Source: JAAYUD01 sp041907665
Lineage (GTDB): Bacteria > Bacteroidota > Bacteroidia > Bacteroidales > Bacteroidaceae
Length of the DNA: 64,000 nt
Assembly: GCA_041907665.1 (NCBI GenBank)
Contig: JAYRGW010000008.1
Coordinates: 29,355-93,354 of the forward strand
Reading direction: 5' to 3'
The stretch's first letter is position 1. Each line of letters begins with the position of its first letter. Shown in pieces: positions 17,016 through 26,114 of this stretch. The translations under genes were made by a program, and so were the position numbers. The notes beneath the pieces are model-generated. The model worked only from the letters and a program-made list of their open reading frames with translations. It was not told the DNA's origin and searched no databases.

Positions 17016-19490
17016 ATGATGAACGAAGAAATCAAAAATAGTAATTCGAACAATACAAGTCCGGAATACGAAGAAGAAAATATTGATTGGAAGGCCTTAC
17101 TATTTAAATGTTTTCTACATTGGCCATGGTTTTTAGGATCGATTGCAATATGTATTATTTGTGCATGGATGTATTTACACTTTGCAACTCCAATTTACAA
17201 AACAACAGCTTCGGTTTTAATCAAAGAAGAAGACAAAAAGAATAGTAAAAATATGAATGGGTTATCGGATCTAACCCAACTAGGAATTTTTTCCTCTACC
17301 CAAAATTTTGATAATGAAATAGAAGTTTTACGATCAAAAACTCTAATTAAGAACGTTATAGAAGAATTAAATCTAAATACAAACTATTATCAAAAAAAAG
17401 GAATAAAAACGATAGAATTATATAACGACAGTCTTTTTGAGGTTATATTACCGCCAACTCAATCGGAGAAGTTAGGGAAAAGAGTAAAATTCAAAACTAC
17501 CTATCATCCAAACGGTTCGATGGACGTAGAAGGCTTGATCGGCAAAAAGAAATACAGCAAACATTTTGCCCATTTGCCCGGCTTAATACCTACAGAAGTA
17601 GGGACTTTTTGTTTTCAACGGACAAAAGCTGTAAAACCATTTGTAGAGGATCAAGAATTTGATATAATTGTCCAGAATCCAATACAAGTAGCAGAAACGT
17701 ATAGTAATAAACTAGACGTAGCTCCCAGTTCGAAGACGACAACTATTGCATTACTAACATTTAATGACAGCCAAAAAGAAAGAGCTGTCAACTTCATTAA
17801 CAAATTAGTCGAAGCCTATAATAATAATGCAAATCAAGATAAAAACGAGATAGCTGAAAAAACTCGACAATTCATTGATGAACGAATTAAAATCATTAAT
17901 GATGACCTCTTCAACACTGAAAAGGATTTAGAGAACTTTAAACGTCAGGCGGGATTAACAGATTTGAAAAGTGATGCCGAATTGGCAATTAAAGAAAATT
18001 CGGAATACAACAAAATGCAAGCGGAAAATGCTACTCAACTTAATATCATAAAATATTTGAGAAAAGCTATCTCGAAAAAAAGCTATTCTGTCCTTCCTAC
18101 TCAAATAGGCGTTACAGACCAAGCCTTAGCAACGCAAATTGACGCCTATAATAAATTAGTAATTGAACGTAACCGCTTATTAAAAAATTCAACAACAAAC
18201 AACCCAGTTATTGCAAATCAGGATATAACTATCAAAGCGACACAAGATGCTATACGTGCAACACTACACAGTATTGAACAGGGATTAGCAATCACCCAAA
18301 AAGGTATTAATGTCCAAACGGGAAAATACAATGAGAAAATTAGCAAAGCTCCTACTCAAGAGCGGCAATTTTTAAGTATTTCACGTCAACAGGAAATTAA
18401 ATCACAACTATACCTGATGCTATTGCAAAAACGTGAAGAAAATTCCATAGAACTCGCATCCACCGCAAATAACGCAAAAATTATCGATGCTGCCCTTGCT
18501 GATGATTTACCTATTTCACCGAAACGTAGTATTATTTATTTGGTTGCATTGGTTATCGGTGTAGCATTGCCCATTGGAGGTATTTATGTAAGCGACCTGC
18601 TAAGATTCAGAATAGAAGGCCATGAAGATGTAGAGAAACTTACAAAATGTCCAATCATAGGTGATATTGCACTGACGCCGGAGTCTGAACGACAAGGTAG
18701 TATCGCAGTGAAAGAGAATGTAAACGATATGATGGCAGAGACATTTAGAAGCATCCGTACCAACTTGAAATTCATGTTGGGTGACAATAAAAAAGTTATC
18801 ATGGTCACTTCTACGACTAGTGGTGAAGGAAAAACATTCACCTCTACAAACTTAGCTATAAGTTTCTCTCTTCTAGGTAAAAGTGTAGTATTGGCTGGAT
18901 TGGATATACGTAAACCGGGTCTTAATAAAGTATTTAAAAGACATCATTTCGAAACAGGTTTAACTCAATTCCTGGCACATCCCAATTCAACAGACTTAAT
19001 GTCATTGGTTAAACCGTCGAAGATTGTCGATCGGCTAGATATACTACCGAGTGGAACGATACCACCAAATCCAACAGAATTAATAGATAGCCCTGCGCTC
19101 CAAAAAGCAATAAGTATTTTAAAAGAAAAATACGATTACGTTATTCTAGACACAGCCCCAATAGGATTGGTATCAGACACACAACTTATCGGGAAAGTAG
19201 CAGATTTAGCTATATATGTATGTCGAGCCGATTATACTCCTAGAGCGGATTTCATGCTAATAGAAGAATTGAGAAAACAAAAGAGATTGCCTAACCTTTG
19301 TTGTGTTATTAATGGGGTAGACTTTACCCAAAGAAAATACGGATATTACTATGGATATGGTAAAAAGTATGGATATGGAGGATACGGTAAGCACTATGGT
19401 TATGGATACGGATATGATAAGACTAGTGATGAAAAATTTGACAAAAAAGACATTAATAATAACAAAGATCATACCCCAAAAACAAGGTAA
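17016..19490 (+). CDS. Wzc-like polysaccharide co-polymerase with bacterial tyrosine kinase domain
   Basis: The 824-residue inner-membrane protein has TM1 at about 34-55, a Wzz domain and long periplasmic coiled coil, TM2 at about 505-529, and a cytoplasmic BY-kinase. Kinase motifs are TTSGEGKTFTS (Walker A, about 599), VVLAGLDIRKPG (Walker A', about 624) and YVILDTAP (Walker B, about 708). The C-terminal tail is a Tyr/Gly-rich cluster with about a dozen Tyr within 30 residues, the usual autophosphorylation tail but unusually regular. Together with the Wza-like protein it would control chain length and export. No polymerase or flippase is in the window. Confidence 0.9.
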   Translation: MMNEEIKNSNSNNTSPEYEEENIDWKALLFKCFLHWPWFLGSIAICIICAWMYLHFATPIYKTTASVLIKEEDKKNSKNMNGLSDLTQLGIFSSTQNFDNEIEVLRSKTLIKNVIEELNLNTNYYQKKGIKTIELYNDSLFEVILPPTQSEKLGKRVKFKTTYHPNGSMDVEGLIGKKKYSKHFAHLPGLIPTEVGTFCFQRTKAVKPFVEDQEFDIIVQNPIQVAETYSNKLDVAPSSKTTTIALLTFNDSQKERAVNFINKLVEAYNNNANQDKNEIAEKTRQFIDERIKIINDDLFNTEKDLENFKRQAGLTDLKSDAELAIKENSEYNKMQAENATQLNIIKYLRKAISKKSYSVLPTQIGVTDQALATQIDAYNKLVIERNRLLKNSTTNNPVIANQDITIKATQDAIRATLHSIEQGLAITQKGINVQTGKYNEKISKAPTQERQFLSISRQQEIKSQLYLMLLQKREENSIELASTANNAKIIDAALADDLPISPKRSIIYLVALVIGVALPIGGIYVSDLLRFRIEGHEDVEKLTKCPIIGDIALTPESERQGSIAVKENVNDMMAETFRSIRTNLKFMLGDNKKVIMVTSTTSGEGKTFTSTNLAISFSLLGKSVVLAGLDIRKPGLNKVFKRHHFETGLTQFLAHPNSTDLMSLVKPSKIVDRLDILPSGTIPPNPTELIDSPALQKAISILKEKYDYVILDTAPIGLVSDTQLIGKVADLAIYVCRADYTPRADFMLIEELRKQKRLPNLCCVINGVDFTQRKYGYYYGYGKKYGYGGYGKHYGYGYGYDKTSDEKFDKKDINNNKDHTPKTR

Positions 19491-19509
19491 CTCTCTTCCA
19501 TAAGAAAAT

Positions 19510-19567
19510 AATAATGTGCCAAAAGTCGAAATAAAGAAATTTTTATATCGGCTATTGGCACATTATT
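19510..19567. terminator. 13-bp stem-loop between wzc-like gene and fkp
   Basis: AATAATGTGCCAA at 19510-19522 pairs perfectly with TTGGCACATTATT at 19555-19567. It may separate the export genes from the fucose genes or attenuate read-through. No clear T tract follows. Confidence 0.55.
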
Positions 19568-19625
19568 AATTTATAAAAAAGTAAAATGAGAAAATAAAGA
19601 GGTAAACTAAATAAAGACAAACACT

Positions 19626-22478
19626 TTGAAAACACTGTTATCGTTACCACCCAATCTGGTAGAAAGTTTTTATCAGTTGGAAAAAGTAGATTCTGAGAAA
19701 TATTTCTGTTCGTCTGACCCCATAGGCACCAAACTTGGCTCGGGAGGAGGAACAACATGGTTACTTGATGCTTGTAAAAAAGGAGAGAACGATACAGAAC
19801 CTTTTATTGAATGGATTAGCAAAGAGAAAAGGATTTTAATTCATGCAGGAGGACAAAGTCGGAGACTACCAGCCTACGCTCCATCTGGAAAAATACTAAC
19901 ACCAATACCTATCTTTGATTGGGAAAGAGGACAACAGCTGGGACAAAATTTACTATCACTGCAATTACCTCTTTATGAAGAGATACTAAAAAAGACACCA
20001 GACAAAATTCATACATTAATAGCTAGCGGTGACGTATATATACGGACAGATGCATCGCTACAAGATATTCCTGATGCCGATATTGTATGCTATGGTTTAT
20101 GGACCAATCCGGCACTAGCAACTAATCATGGTGTATTTGTAATGAAACGATCTAATCAAAAAGAATTGGATTACATGATACAAAAGCCCAATCCTGAAGT
20201 ATTAGAAACATTATCAAAAAGCCACCTTTATTTAATGGATATAGGTATATGGCTGCTTAGCGACAGAGCAATGGAAATCCTAACAAACCATTCTTATTCA
20301 AATGTTTCAAAAGAGGTTAGCTATTATGATTTGTACTCCGAATTCGGATTGGCATTAGGTAAACATCCGAAAATAGTAGACGCTGAATTGAACAAACTAT
20401 CTGTAGCTATTTTACCGCTACAAGGGGGAGAATTCTATCATTATGGTACAAGCAAAGAACTATTATCCTCGACATTGACTATTGAGAACAAAGAATTCGA
20501 TCAACGGAAAATAATGCATCACAAAGTAAAACCAAACCCTGCAATCTTTGTACAAAATGCCATCACAGACTTTACATTTTCCAATAAGAACGAAAACATT
20601 TGGATAGAAAACAGTTATATCGGGAATAAATGGAAATTGGGTTCTTGCCAAATTATCACATGTATTCCTCCCAATAATTGGAATTTATCATTACCAGACA
20701 ACATTTGTATAGATGTTGTTCCTGTTGATAAAAAGGGATTTGCCGCTCGTCCTTATGGATTCTTTGACATGTTCAAAGGCGATGTTTCGAGCGAAAAGAC
20801 GATCTATCTAAACAATACGATAACCACATGGCTTAAAGAACGCGGTATAAAACCGGAAGAACTCGAAGGAGAGACTTCGGATATTCAATCGACAAAATTA
20901 TTTCCCGTTACAGAATCAATTGAAGAATTAGAACTGCTTTTCAAATGGATGATATCAGAGCCAAAATTGGAAAGAGGAAAAGAATTATGGATAAAATCAA
21001 AAAAACTTTCCGCAGATGAGCTATCTAACCAAGCCAACCTTTCAAGACTTTACAAACAACGAGAATCATATAGAAAAGAGAACTGGATAGAGTTAGCAAA
21101 GAATCATGAAAGAAGTATATTTTATCAACTTGATTTAGTCGATGCAGCACAAGAATATAGCCGTTTGAATCTCCCCACTCCAGAAGTATTAGATGACAAT
21201 GCATCTCCAATGACAAAAATACACAATCGGATGCTTCGCTCGTATATCTATCAATTAAAAGGTGATAAGACTGCTATAAAAGAGCAAGAGACTGCTTTCG
21301 GTCTGTTGCGAGAGGGGCTTATGGAGGAATTGTCGGGAAAAGAAAGTGTTCCACATTTGAATGTATACCCAGATCAAATTGTTTGGGGCAGATGCCCAGT
21401 AAGAATTGATGTAGCAGGTGGTTGGACAGATACTCCACCCTACTCGCTCTATGCAGGAGGAAATGTGGTCAATTTTGCTATCGAACTAAATGGGCAACCA
21501 CCACTACAAGTTTATATCAAACCAACAACTGCACAACATATCCTATTGCGCTCCATAGACATGGGAGCGACAGAAATTGTCTCTACTTATGAAGAGTTAA
21601 TGGACTATAAAATAGTAGGATCGCCTTTCTCTATTCCGAAAGCGGCTTTAGTATTAGCAGGATTTTCACCATTAAGCGCATTCAAAAAGTATGTTACACT
21701 CGAAGAACAGCTCAAAGACTTTGGAGCAGGTATCGAAATAACACTACTTGCAGCAATACCTGCAGGATCAGGACTTGGAACAAGTTCTATATTGGCATCG
21801 ACAGTACTTGGCGCCCTCAATGACTTCTGTGGATTAGAATGGGACAAGAATGAGATATGCAAACGCACATTGGTATTGGAACAATTACTCACTACCGGTG
21901 GAGGTTGGCAAGATCAATATGGAGGGGTATTGCAAGGCGTGAAGCTATTGCAGTCCAATTCGGGGTTCAATCAAAGTCCACTGGCGCGTTGGTTACCGAC
22001 ATATTTGTTCACTTCTTCCGAATACAAAGATTGCCACCTGTTATACTATACCGGCATAACCCGAACAGCAAAAAATATCCTAGCGGAAATAGTCCGTTCG
22101 ATGTTTCTTAATTCAGGTTACCATCTAAGATTACTCAGCGAAATGAAACACCATGCCCTATGCATGAATGAAGCTATTCTCAAAAATGACTTTAGCGAAT
22201 ATGGGAAGTTGGTATATCAAACATGGCAACAAAACAAGCAGTTGGATCGCGGAACAAATCCTCCCGCTATAGAAGCTATCATCAACAAGGTAAAAGACTA
22301 CTGTTTGGGATACAAATTACCGGGAGCAGGAGGTGGAGGTTATTTATACATGGTAGCCAAGGACCAGCAAGCAGCACAAAACATTAAAAAGATATTATTG
22401 GAAAACGCCCCAAACGGACGTGCCCGATTTGTAAATATGACACTATCCAACAAAGGATTCCAAGTTTCTAGAAGTTGA
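19626..22478 (+). CDS. fkp: Bifunctional fucokinase / L-fucose-1-phosphate guanylyltransferase
   Basis: The 950-residue protein matches Bacteroides Fkp along its length. The N-terminal half is a GDP-fucose pyrophosphorylase (SRRLPAYAPSGKILTPIPIF near residue 79). The C-terminal half is a GHMP kinase (PAGSGLGTSSILA near residue 711 and PGAGGGGYLYM near 899). It converts L-fucose to fucose-1-phosphate and then GDP-fucose for capsule and glycoprotein fucosylation. The start codon is TTG; I keep it because the resulting N-terminus (KTLLSLPPNLV) matches what I recall of the family and no nearby ATG does. The L-fucose transporter follows 7 bases later. Confidence 0.95.
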   Translation: MKTLLSLPPNLVESFYQLEKVDSEKYFCSSDPIGTKLGSGGGTTWLLDACKKGENDTEPFIEWISKEKRILIHAGGQSRRLPAYAPSGKILTPIPIFDWERGQQLGQNLLSLQLPLYEEILKKTPDKIHTLIASGDVYIRTDASLQDIPDADIVCYGLWTNPALATNHGVFVMKRSNQKELDYMIQKPNPEVLETLSKSHLYLMDIGIWLLSDRAMEILTNHSYSNVSKEVSYYDLYSEFGLALGKHPKIVDAELNKLSVAILPLQGGEFYHYGTSKELLSSTLTIENKEFDQRKIMHHKVKPNPAIFVQNAITDFTFSNKNENIWIENSYIGNKWKLGSCQIITCIPPNNWNLSLPDNICIDVVPVDKKGFAARPYGFFDMFKGDVSSEKTIYLNNTITTWLKERGIKPEELEGETSDIQSTKLFPVTESIEELELLFKWMISEPKLERGKELWIKSKKLSADELSNQANLSRLYKQRESYRKENWIELAKNHERSIFYQLDLVDAAQEYSRLNLPTPEVLDDNASPMTKIHNRMLRSYIYQLKGDKTAIKEQETAFGLLREGLMEELSGKESVPHLNVYPDQIVWGRCPVRIDVAGGWTDTPPYSLYAGGNVVNFAIELNGQPPLQVYIKPTTAQHILLRSIDMGATEIVSTYEELMDYKIVGSPFSIPKAALVLAGFSPLSAFKKYVTLEEQLKDFGAGIEITLLAAIPAGSGLGTSSILASTVLGALNDFCGLEWDKNEICKRTLVLEQLLTTGGGWQDQYGGVLQGVKLLQSNSGFNQSPLARWLPTYLFTSSEYKDCHLLYYTGITRTAKNILAEIVRSMFLNSGYHLRLLSEMKHHALCMNEAILKNDFSEYGKLVYQTWQQNKQLDRGTNPPAIEAIINKVKDYCLGYKLPGAGGGGYLYMVAKDQQAAQNIKKILLENAPNGRARFVNMTLSNKGFQVSRS

Positions 22479-22485
22479 TACGACC

Positions 22486-23709
22486 ATGAAAATAGTGAAA
22501 ACAAAAGATGGACGTTCCTACTTATATCCATTTATATTAGTAACGTCGCTATTTTTTTTGTGGGGGTTCGCCCACAGTATTTTAGATGTATTGAACAAAG
22601 ACTTCCAGATAGTCTTTCAAATGACTAAAGCCAAATCGGCCTTAGTGCAAATGATGGTGTATGGAGGATACTTCTTAATGGCTTTACCCGCGGGATATAT
22701 AACAAGAAAAATGGGCTATCGCAAAGGCGTCATTATAGGGTTATTGCTTTATGCTTTCGGAGCTTTTCTATTTATACCAGGTAGCAAACTAGAATCTTTT
22801 CCCTTTTTTCTTCTGTGTTTGTTCATTATAGGATGTGGCCTTACCTGTTTGGAAACAGCAGCAAACCCGTATATTACAGTATTGGGAGATTCTAAATATG
22901 GTTCAAGCCGATTAAATTTTGCTCAAGCATTCAATGGATTTGGCTGGATATGTGGTCCGTTGGCTGGTAGTCTTATCATCTTATCCGATTCTACAAATAT
23001 AGACAATCTAGCAATTCCTTATATGGGAATTGGCATTGCAGTTTTGGTCGTAGCCCTTCTCTTTGTATGTGTCAAACTTCCTGAAATAAAAGAGGATGAA
23101 GAAGATAACGATATACATATATCAAATGAAGCTACAAATTATAGTTTATGGCAACATCCACATTTTGTCTTTGGCCTATTCGCCTTATTCCTATACGTAG
23201 CTGCGCAAACAGGAATCAACAGTTTCTTTATCAATTACGCTACCGAATCGACTATTTCTTTTAGCCCGAAAGAGGCTGGATTGCTACTCTCATTTGGCGG
23301 TATGGGATTATTCATGATTGGTCGTTTCATTGGTAGCTGGTTATTAAGCCTAATCAAAGCCTCTACCCTACTTTTTATTTTTTCCATTGGCGCATTCATT
23401 TGTATGATATTGGTAATTATAAATGCCGGATGGGTTTCACTCATTGCACTTTTCACCTGTTACCTTTTCGAATCGATAATGTTTCCTACTATTTTCTCCA
23501 TGTCTATCAGAAGCTTGGGCAAAAATACCAAACAAGCATCATCTTTCCTCATTATGTCTATTGTAGGAGGAGCCATAGCTCCATGGCTGATGGGATTAAT
23601 AGGAGAAAAATCTACCAGCATCGGATTTATTATACCACTTCTTTGCTTTATCATTATTGGTGCTTACGCCTACAAATATCCCCAATTAATAGCAAAACAC
23701 AATAAATAG
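22486..23709 (+). CDS. fucP: MFS sugar transporter, L-fucose:H+ symporter (FucP) family
   Basis: The 407-residue protein has about twelve hydrophobic segments and the FucP-family opening LFFLWGFAHSILDVLNKDFQ (about residues 17-36). GCGLTCLETAANPYITVLG (about 122-140) is another family hallmark. Its position directly after fkp supports import of free L-fucose for salvage. Other FucP-family members carry glucose/galactose or N-acetylglucosamine, but the context favours fucose. Confidence 0.85.
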   Translation: MKIVKTKDGRSYLYPFILVTSLFFLWGFAHSILDVLNKDFQIVFQMTKAKSALVQMMVYGGYFLMALPAGYITRKMGYRKGVIIGLLLYAFGAFLFIPGSKLESFPFFLLCLFIIGCGLTCLETAANPYITVLGDSKYGSSRLNFAQAFNGFGWICGPLAGSLIILSDSTNIDNLAIPYMGIGIAVLVVALLFVCVKLPEIKEDEEDNDIHISNEATNYSLWQHPHFVFGLFALFLYVAAQTGINSFFINYATESTISFSPKEAGLLLSFGGMGLFMIGRFIGSWLLSLIKASTLLFIFSIGAFICMILVIINAGWVSLIALFTCYLFESIMFPTIFSMSIRSLGKNTKQASSFLIMSIVGGAIAPWLMGLIGEKSTSIGFIIPLLCFIIIGAYAYKYPQLIAKHNK

Positions 23710-23734
23710 ACCATTATATGTGCAAAGTTTTTAC

Positions 23735-23742
23735 TACATTTG
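23735..23742 (+). promoter_or_regulatory. Predicted -7 box for gmd-fcl
   Basis: TACATTTG matches the -7 consensus and would start transcription near 23749. This lies downstream of a possible in-frame TTG start at 23740, so the ATG at 23767 is the better start for gmd. Confidence 0.55.
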
Positions 23743-23766
23743 CAAGAACTTATTAAAGAAAAAAAC

Positions 23767-24870
23767 ATGAAAAAGAAAATCGCATTAATTACTGGTATTA
23801 CCGGACAAGACGGTTCATTCCTTGCAGAATTTCTATTAAATAAAGATTACGAAGTTCATGGCACGCTTCGCCGTTCATCATCTTTCAATACAGGAAGAAT
23901 AGAACATCTTTACCTCGATGAATGGGTACGGGATATGAAAAGAAACCGTCAGGTAAACCTGCATTATGCAGATATGACGGATTCAAGTTCTCTGATTCGT
24001 CTTATTCAAGAAATACAGCCTGACGAAATATACAATCTTGCTGCACAAAGCCACGTTAAAGTAAGCTTCGATGTTCCCGAATACACAGCCGAAACAGACG
24101 CGACAGGTACACTTCGACTGCTCGAAGCAGTCAAGATGCTAGGTCTTACCGAAAAGACACGTATCTATCAAGCTTCCACTTCCGAACTATTCGGCTTGGT
24201 ACAAGAAATACCCCAAAAAGAAACGACGCCATTTTATCCGCGTTCACCATACGGTGTAGCCAAACTATATGGATATTGGATCGTTAAGAACTACCGAGAG
24301 AGTTACAATATGTTTGCCGTTAACGGTATTCTTTTCAATCACGAGAGTGAACGTCGCGGTGAAACTTTTGTTACTCGCAAAATCACACTAGCAGTAGCCC
24401 GTATTGCACTTGGCTATCAAGATAAACTATACTTAGGAAATTTGGATTCGTTAAGAGATTGGGGATATGCCAAAGACTATGTAGAATGTATGTGGCTCAT
24501 GCTGCAACACGATAAACCCGAAGATTTCGTGATTGCTACGGGAGAAAATCATTCTGTTCGCGAATTTACGACTCTTGCTTTTAAAGAAGCAGGTATTGAA
24601 CTCCGCTGGGAAGGAGAAGGTGTTGATGAGAAAGGTATTGATACGAAAACAGATAAAGTATTGGTCGAAGTAGATAAAAAATATTTCCGCCCTGCAGAAG
24701 TAGAACAATTGCTTGGCGACCCTAGCAAGGCAAAGAAAGTATTGGGCTGGAATCCGCAAACGACTTCCTTTCCTGAATTAGTAAAAATAATGGTTGAACA
24801 CGACTTGAAATTTGCAAAGAAGCTACATCTGAAGGCAGAATTGGACAAACAAGACGGAACATTTATGTAA
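23767..24870 (+). CDS. gmd: GDP-mannose 4,6-dehydratase
   Basis: From the ATG at 23767 the protein has 367 residues. A further upstream TTG would sit in the promoter and adds nine residues not typical of the family. It is an extended short-chain dehydrogenase: GITGQDGSFLAEFLL at the N-terminus (NADP binding), STSELFG, and YGVAKLYGYW near residue 160 with the catalytic Tyr and Lys. FNHESERRGETFVTRKIT is a strong Gmd signature. It makes GDP-4-keto-6-deoxymannose, the substrate of the next gene, in de novo GDP-L-fucose synthesis. Confidence 0.95.
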   Translation: MKKKIALITGITGQDGSFLAEFLLNKDYEVHGTLRRSSSFNTGRIEHLYLDEWVRDMKRNRQVNLHYADMTDSSSLIRLIQEIQPDEIYNLAAQSHVKVSFDVPEYTAETDATGTLRLLEAVKMLGLTEKTRIYQASTSELFGLVQEIPQKETTPFYPRSPYGVAKLYGYWIVKNYRESYNMFAVNGILFNHESERRGETFVTRKITLAVARIALGYQDKLYLGNLDSLRDWGYAKDYVECMWLMLQHDKPEDFVIATGENHSVREFTTLAFKEAGIELRWEGEGVDEKGIDTKTDKVLVEVDKKYFRPAEVEQLLGDPSKAKKVLGWNPQTTSFPELVKIMVEHDLKFAKKLHLKAELDKQDGTFM

Positions 24871-24879
24871 AAGCAAGAA

Positions 24880-26004
24880 ATGGAAAAGAATTCAAAAATA
24901 TATGTTGCCGGACATCATGGGTTGGTAGGAAGCGCTATCTGGAAAATACTCGAAGACAAAGGATACACCAATTTGGTGGGCCGTACTCACAAAGAATTGG
25001 ATTTGCTTGATAGTATAGCAGTCAAACATTTTTTTGATGAAGAACAACCCGAATACGTTATTCTAGCTGCGGCTTTTGTAGGAGGTATTATGGCTAATAG
25101 CATATATCGTGCAGATTTTATCTATCGTAACCTACAAATCCAGCAGAATGTTATCGGAGAAAGTTTCCGTCACAATATAAAGAAGTTGCTTTTCTTGGGT
25201 AGCACGTGCATTTATCCTAAGAATGCTCCACAACCGATGAAAGAAGACGCGCTACTCACCTCTCCTCTCGAATACACAAATGAGCCGTATGCTATTGCCA
25301 AAATAGCAGGACTCAAGATGTGCGAAAGCTTTAATATGGAGTATGGCACCAACTACATTGCTGTGATGCCTACCAATCTATATGGACCAAACGACAACTT
25401 CGATTTGGTAACCAGTCATGTCATGCCGGCCATGATTCGAAAGATGATTCTCGCCGATGCTTTACACCGTGACGATTGGAAACTTATTCGCAAAGATCTC
25501 AATAAACTTCCGGTAAAAGAAGTAAATGGAAGTTCTTCTAAAGAGGCAATAACAGAGATGATGAAACAGTATGGCATATTCAACGACAAGTTAGTACTAT
25601 GGGGAACGGGCAAACCACTTCGTGAATTCTTGTGGAGTGAGGAAATGGCAGATGCTTCTGTATATGTACTCGAACATGTAGACTACAAAGACCTGAACGG
25701 GCTACCAGAACACATGCAAGCTAAAACAACGTTGCAACTCCATGAAGAAAAATACCAAATACCTGAAGTTCGCAATTGCCATATCAATGTGGGTACAGGA
25801 AAAGAACTGACTATCGCCGAATTGGCAGAACTCATCAAAAAGACAATCGGATATGAAGGCTGCATAGAATGGGATGATACCAAACCGGATGGTACAATGC
25901 GCAAATTGATTGACGTATCCAAACTGCATCATTTAGGATGGCACCACAAAATAGAAATAAGCGAAGGTGTACAGAAGTTGGTAGATTGGTATCAAAAAAA
26001 CTAG
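24880..26004 (+). CDS. fcl: GDP-L-fucose synthase
   Basis: The 374-residue SDR enzyme has the NADP motif AGHHGLVGSAI (about residues 10-20), STCIYPKNAPQPM (Ser near 109) and the catalytic YAIAK near residue 136. It performs the 3,5-epimerisation and 4-reduction that end de novo GDP-fucose synthesis. It is longer than the E. coli enzyme by about 50 residues owing to an insertion near residues 190-225, which I recall from Bacteroidota homologues. It lies 9 bases after gmd, and a clear stem-loop follows. Confidence 0.93.
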   Translation: MEKNSKIYVAGHHGLVGSAIWKILEDKGYTNLVGRTHKELDLLDSIAVKHFFDEEQPEYVILAAAFVGGIMANSIYRADFIYRNLQIQQNVIGESFRHNIKKLLFLGSTCIYPKNAPQPMKEDALLTSPLEYTNEPYAIAKIAGLKMCESFNMEYGTNYIAVMPTNLYGPNDNFDLVTSHVMPAMIRKMILADALHRDDWKLIRKDLNKLPVKEVNGSSSKEAITEMMKQYGIFNDKLVLWGTGKPLREFLWSEEMADASVYVLEHVDYKDLNGLPEHMQAKTTLQLHEEKYQIPEVRNCHINVGTGKELTIAELAELIKKTIGYEGCIEWDDTKPDGTMRKLIDVSKLHHLGWHHKIEISEGVQKLVDWYQKN

Positions 26005-26020
26005 AATATTTTCAAACGAT

Positions 26021-26052
26021 AATAAAAGTGTGTTCCTAAACACACTTTTATT
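26021..26052 (+). terminator. 12-bp stem-loop after fcl
   Basis: AATAAAAGTGTG (26021-26032) pairs with CACACTTTTATT (26041-26052) around an 8-nt loop, followed by GTTTTAT. It is a plausible rho-independent terminator of the fucose genes. Confidence 0.7.
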
Positions 26053-26076
26053 GTTTTATATCTGCCCTAAATGTTG

Positions 26077-26084
26077 TATTTTTG
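26077..26084 (+). promoter_or_regulatory. Predicted -7 box for the C1 peptidase gene
   Basis: TATTTTTG matches the -7 consensus. The predicted start near 26091 leaves a leader of about 24 nt before the ATG at 26115. Confidence 0.5.
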
Positions 26085-26114
26085 TAACCAAACCCATTAA
26101 ATAATGAAATTATA

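Noticed and set aside
23740..23766. Upstream TTG start for gmd
   Set aside because: It falls inside the predicted -7 box and adds residues not seen in Gmd proteins; ATG 23767 fits better.
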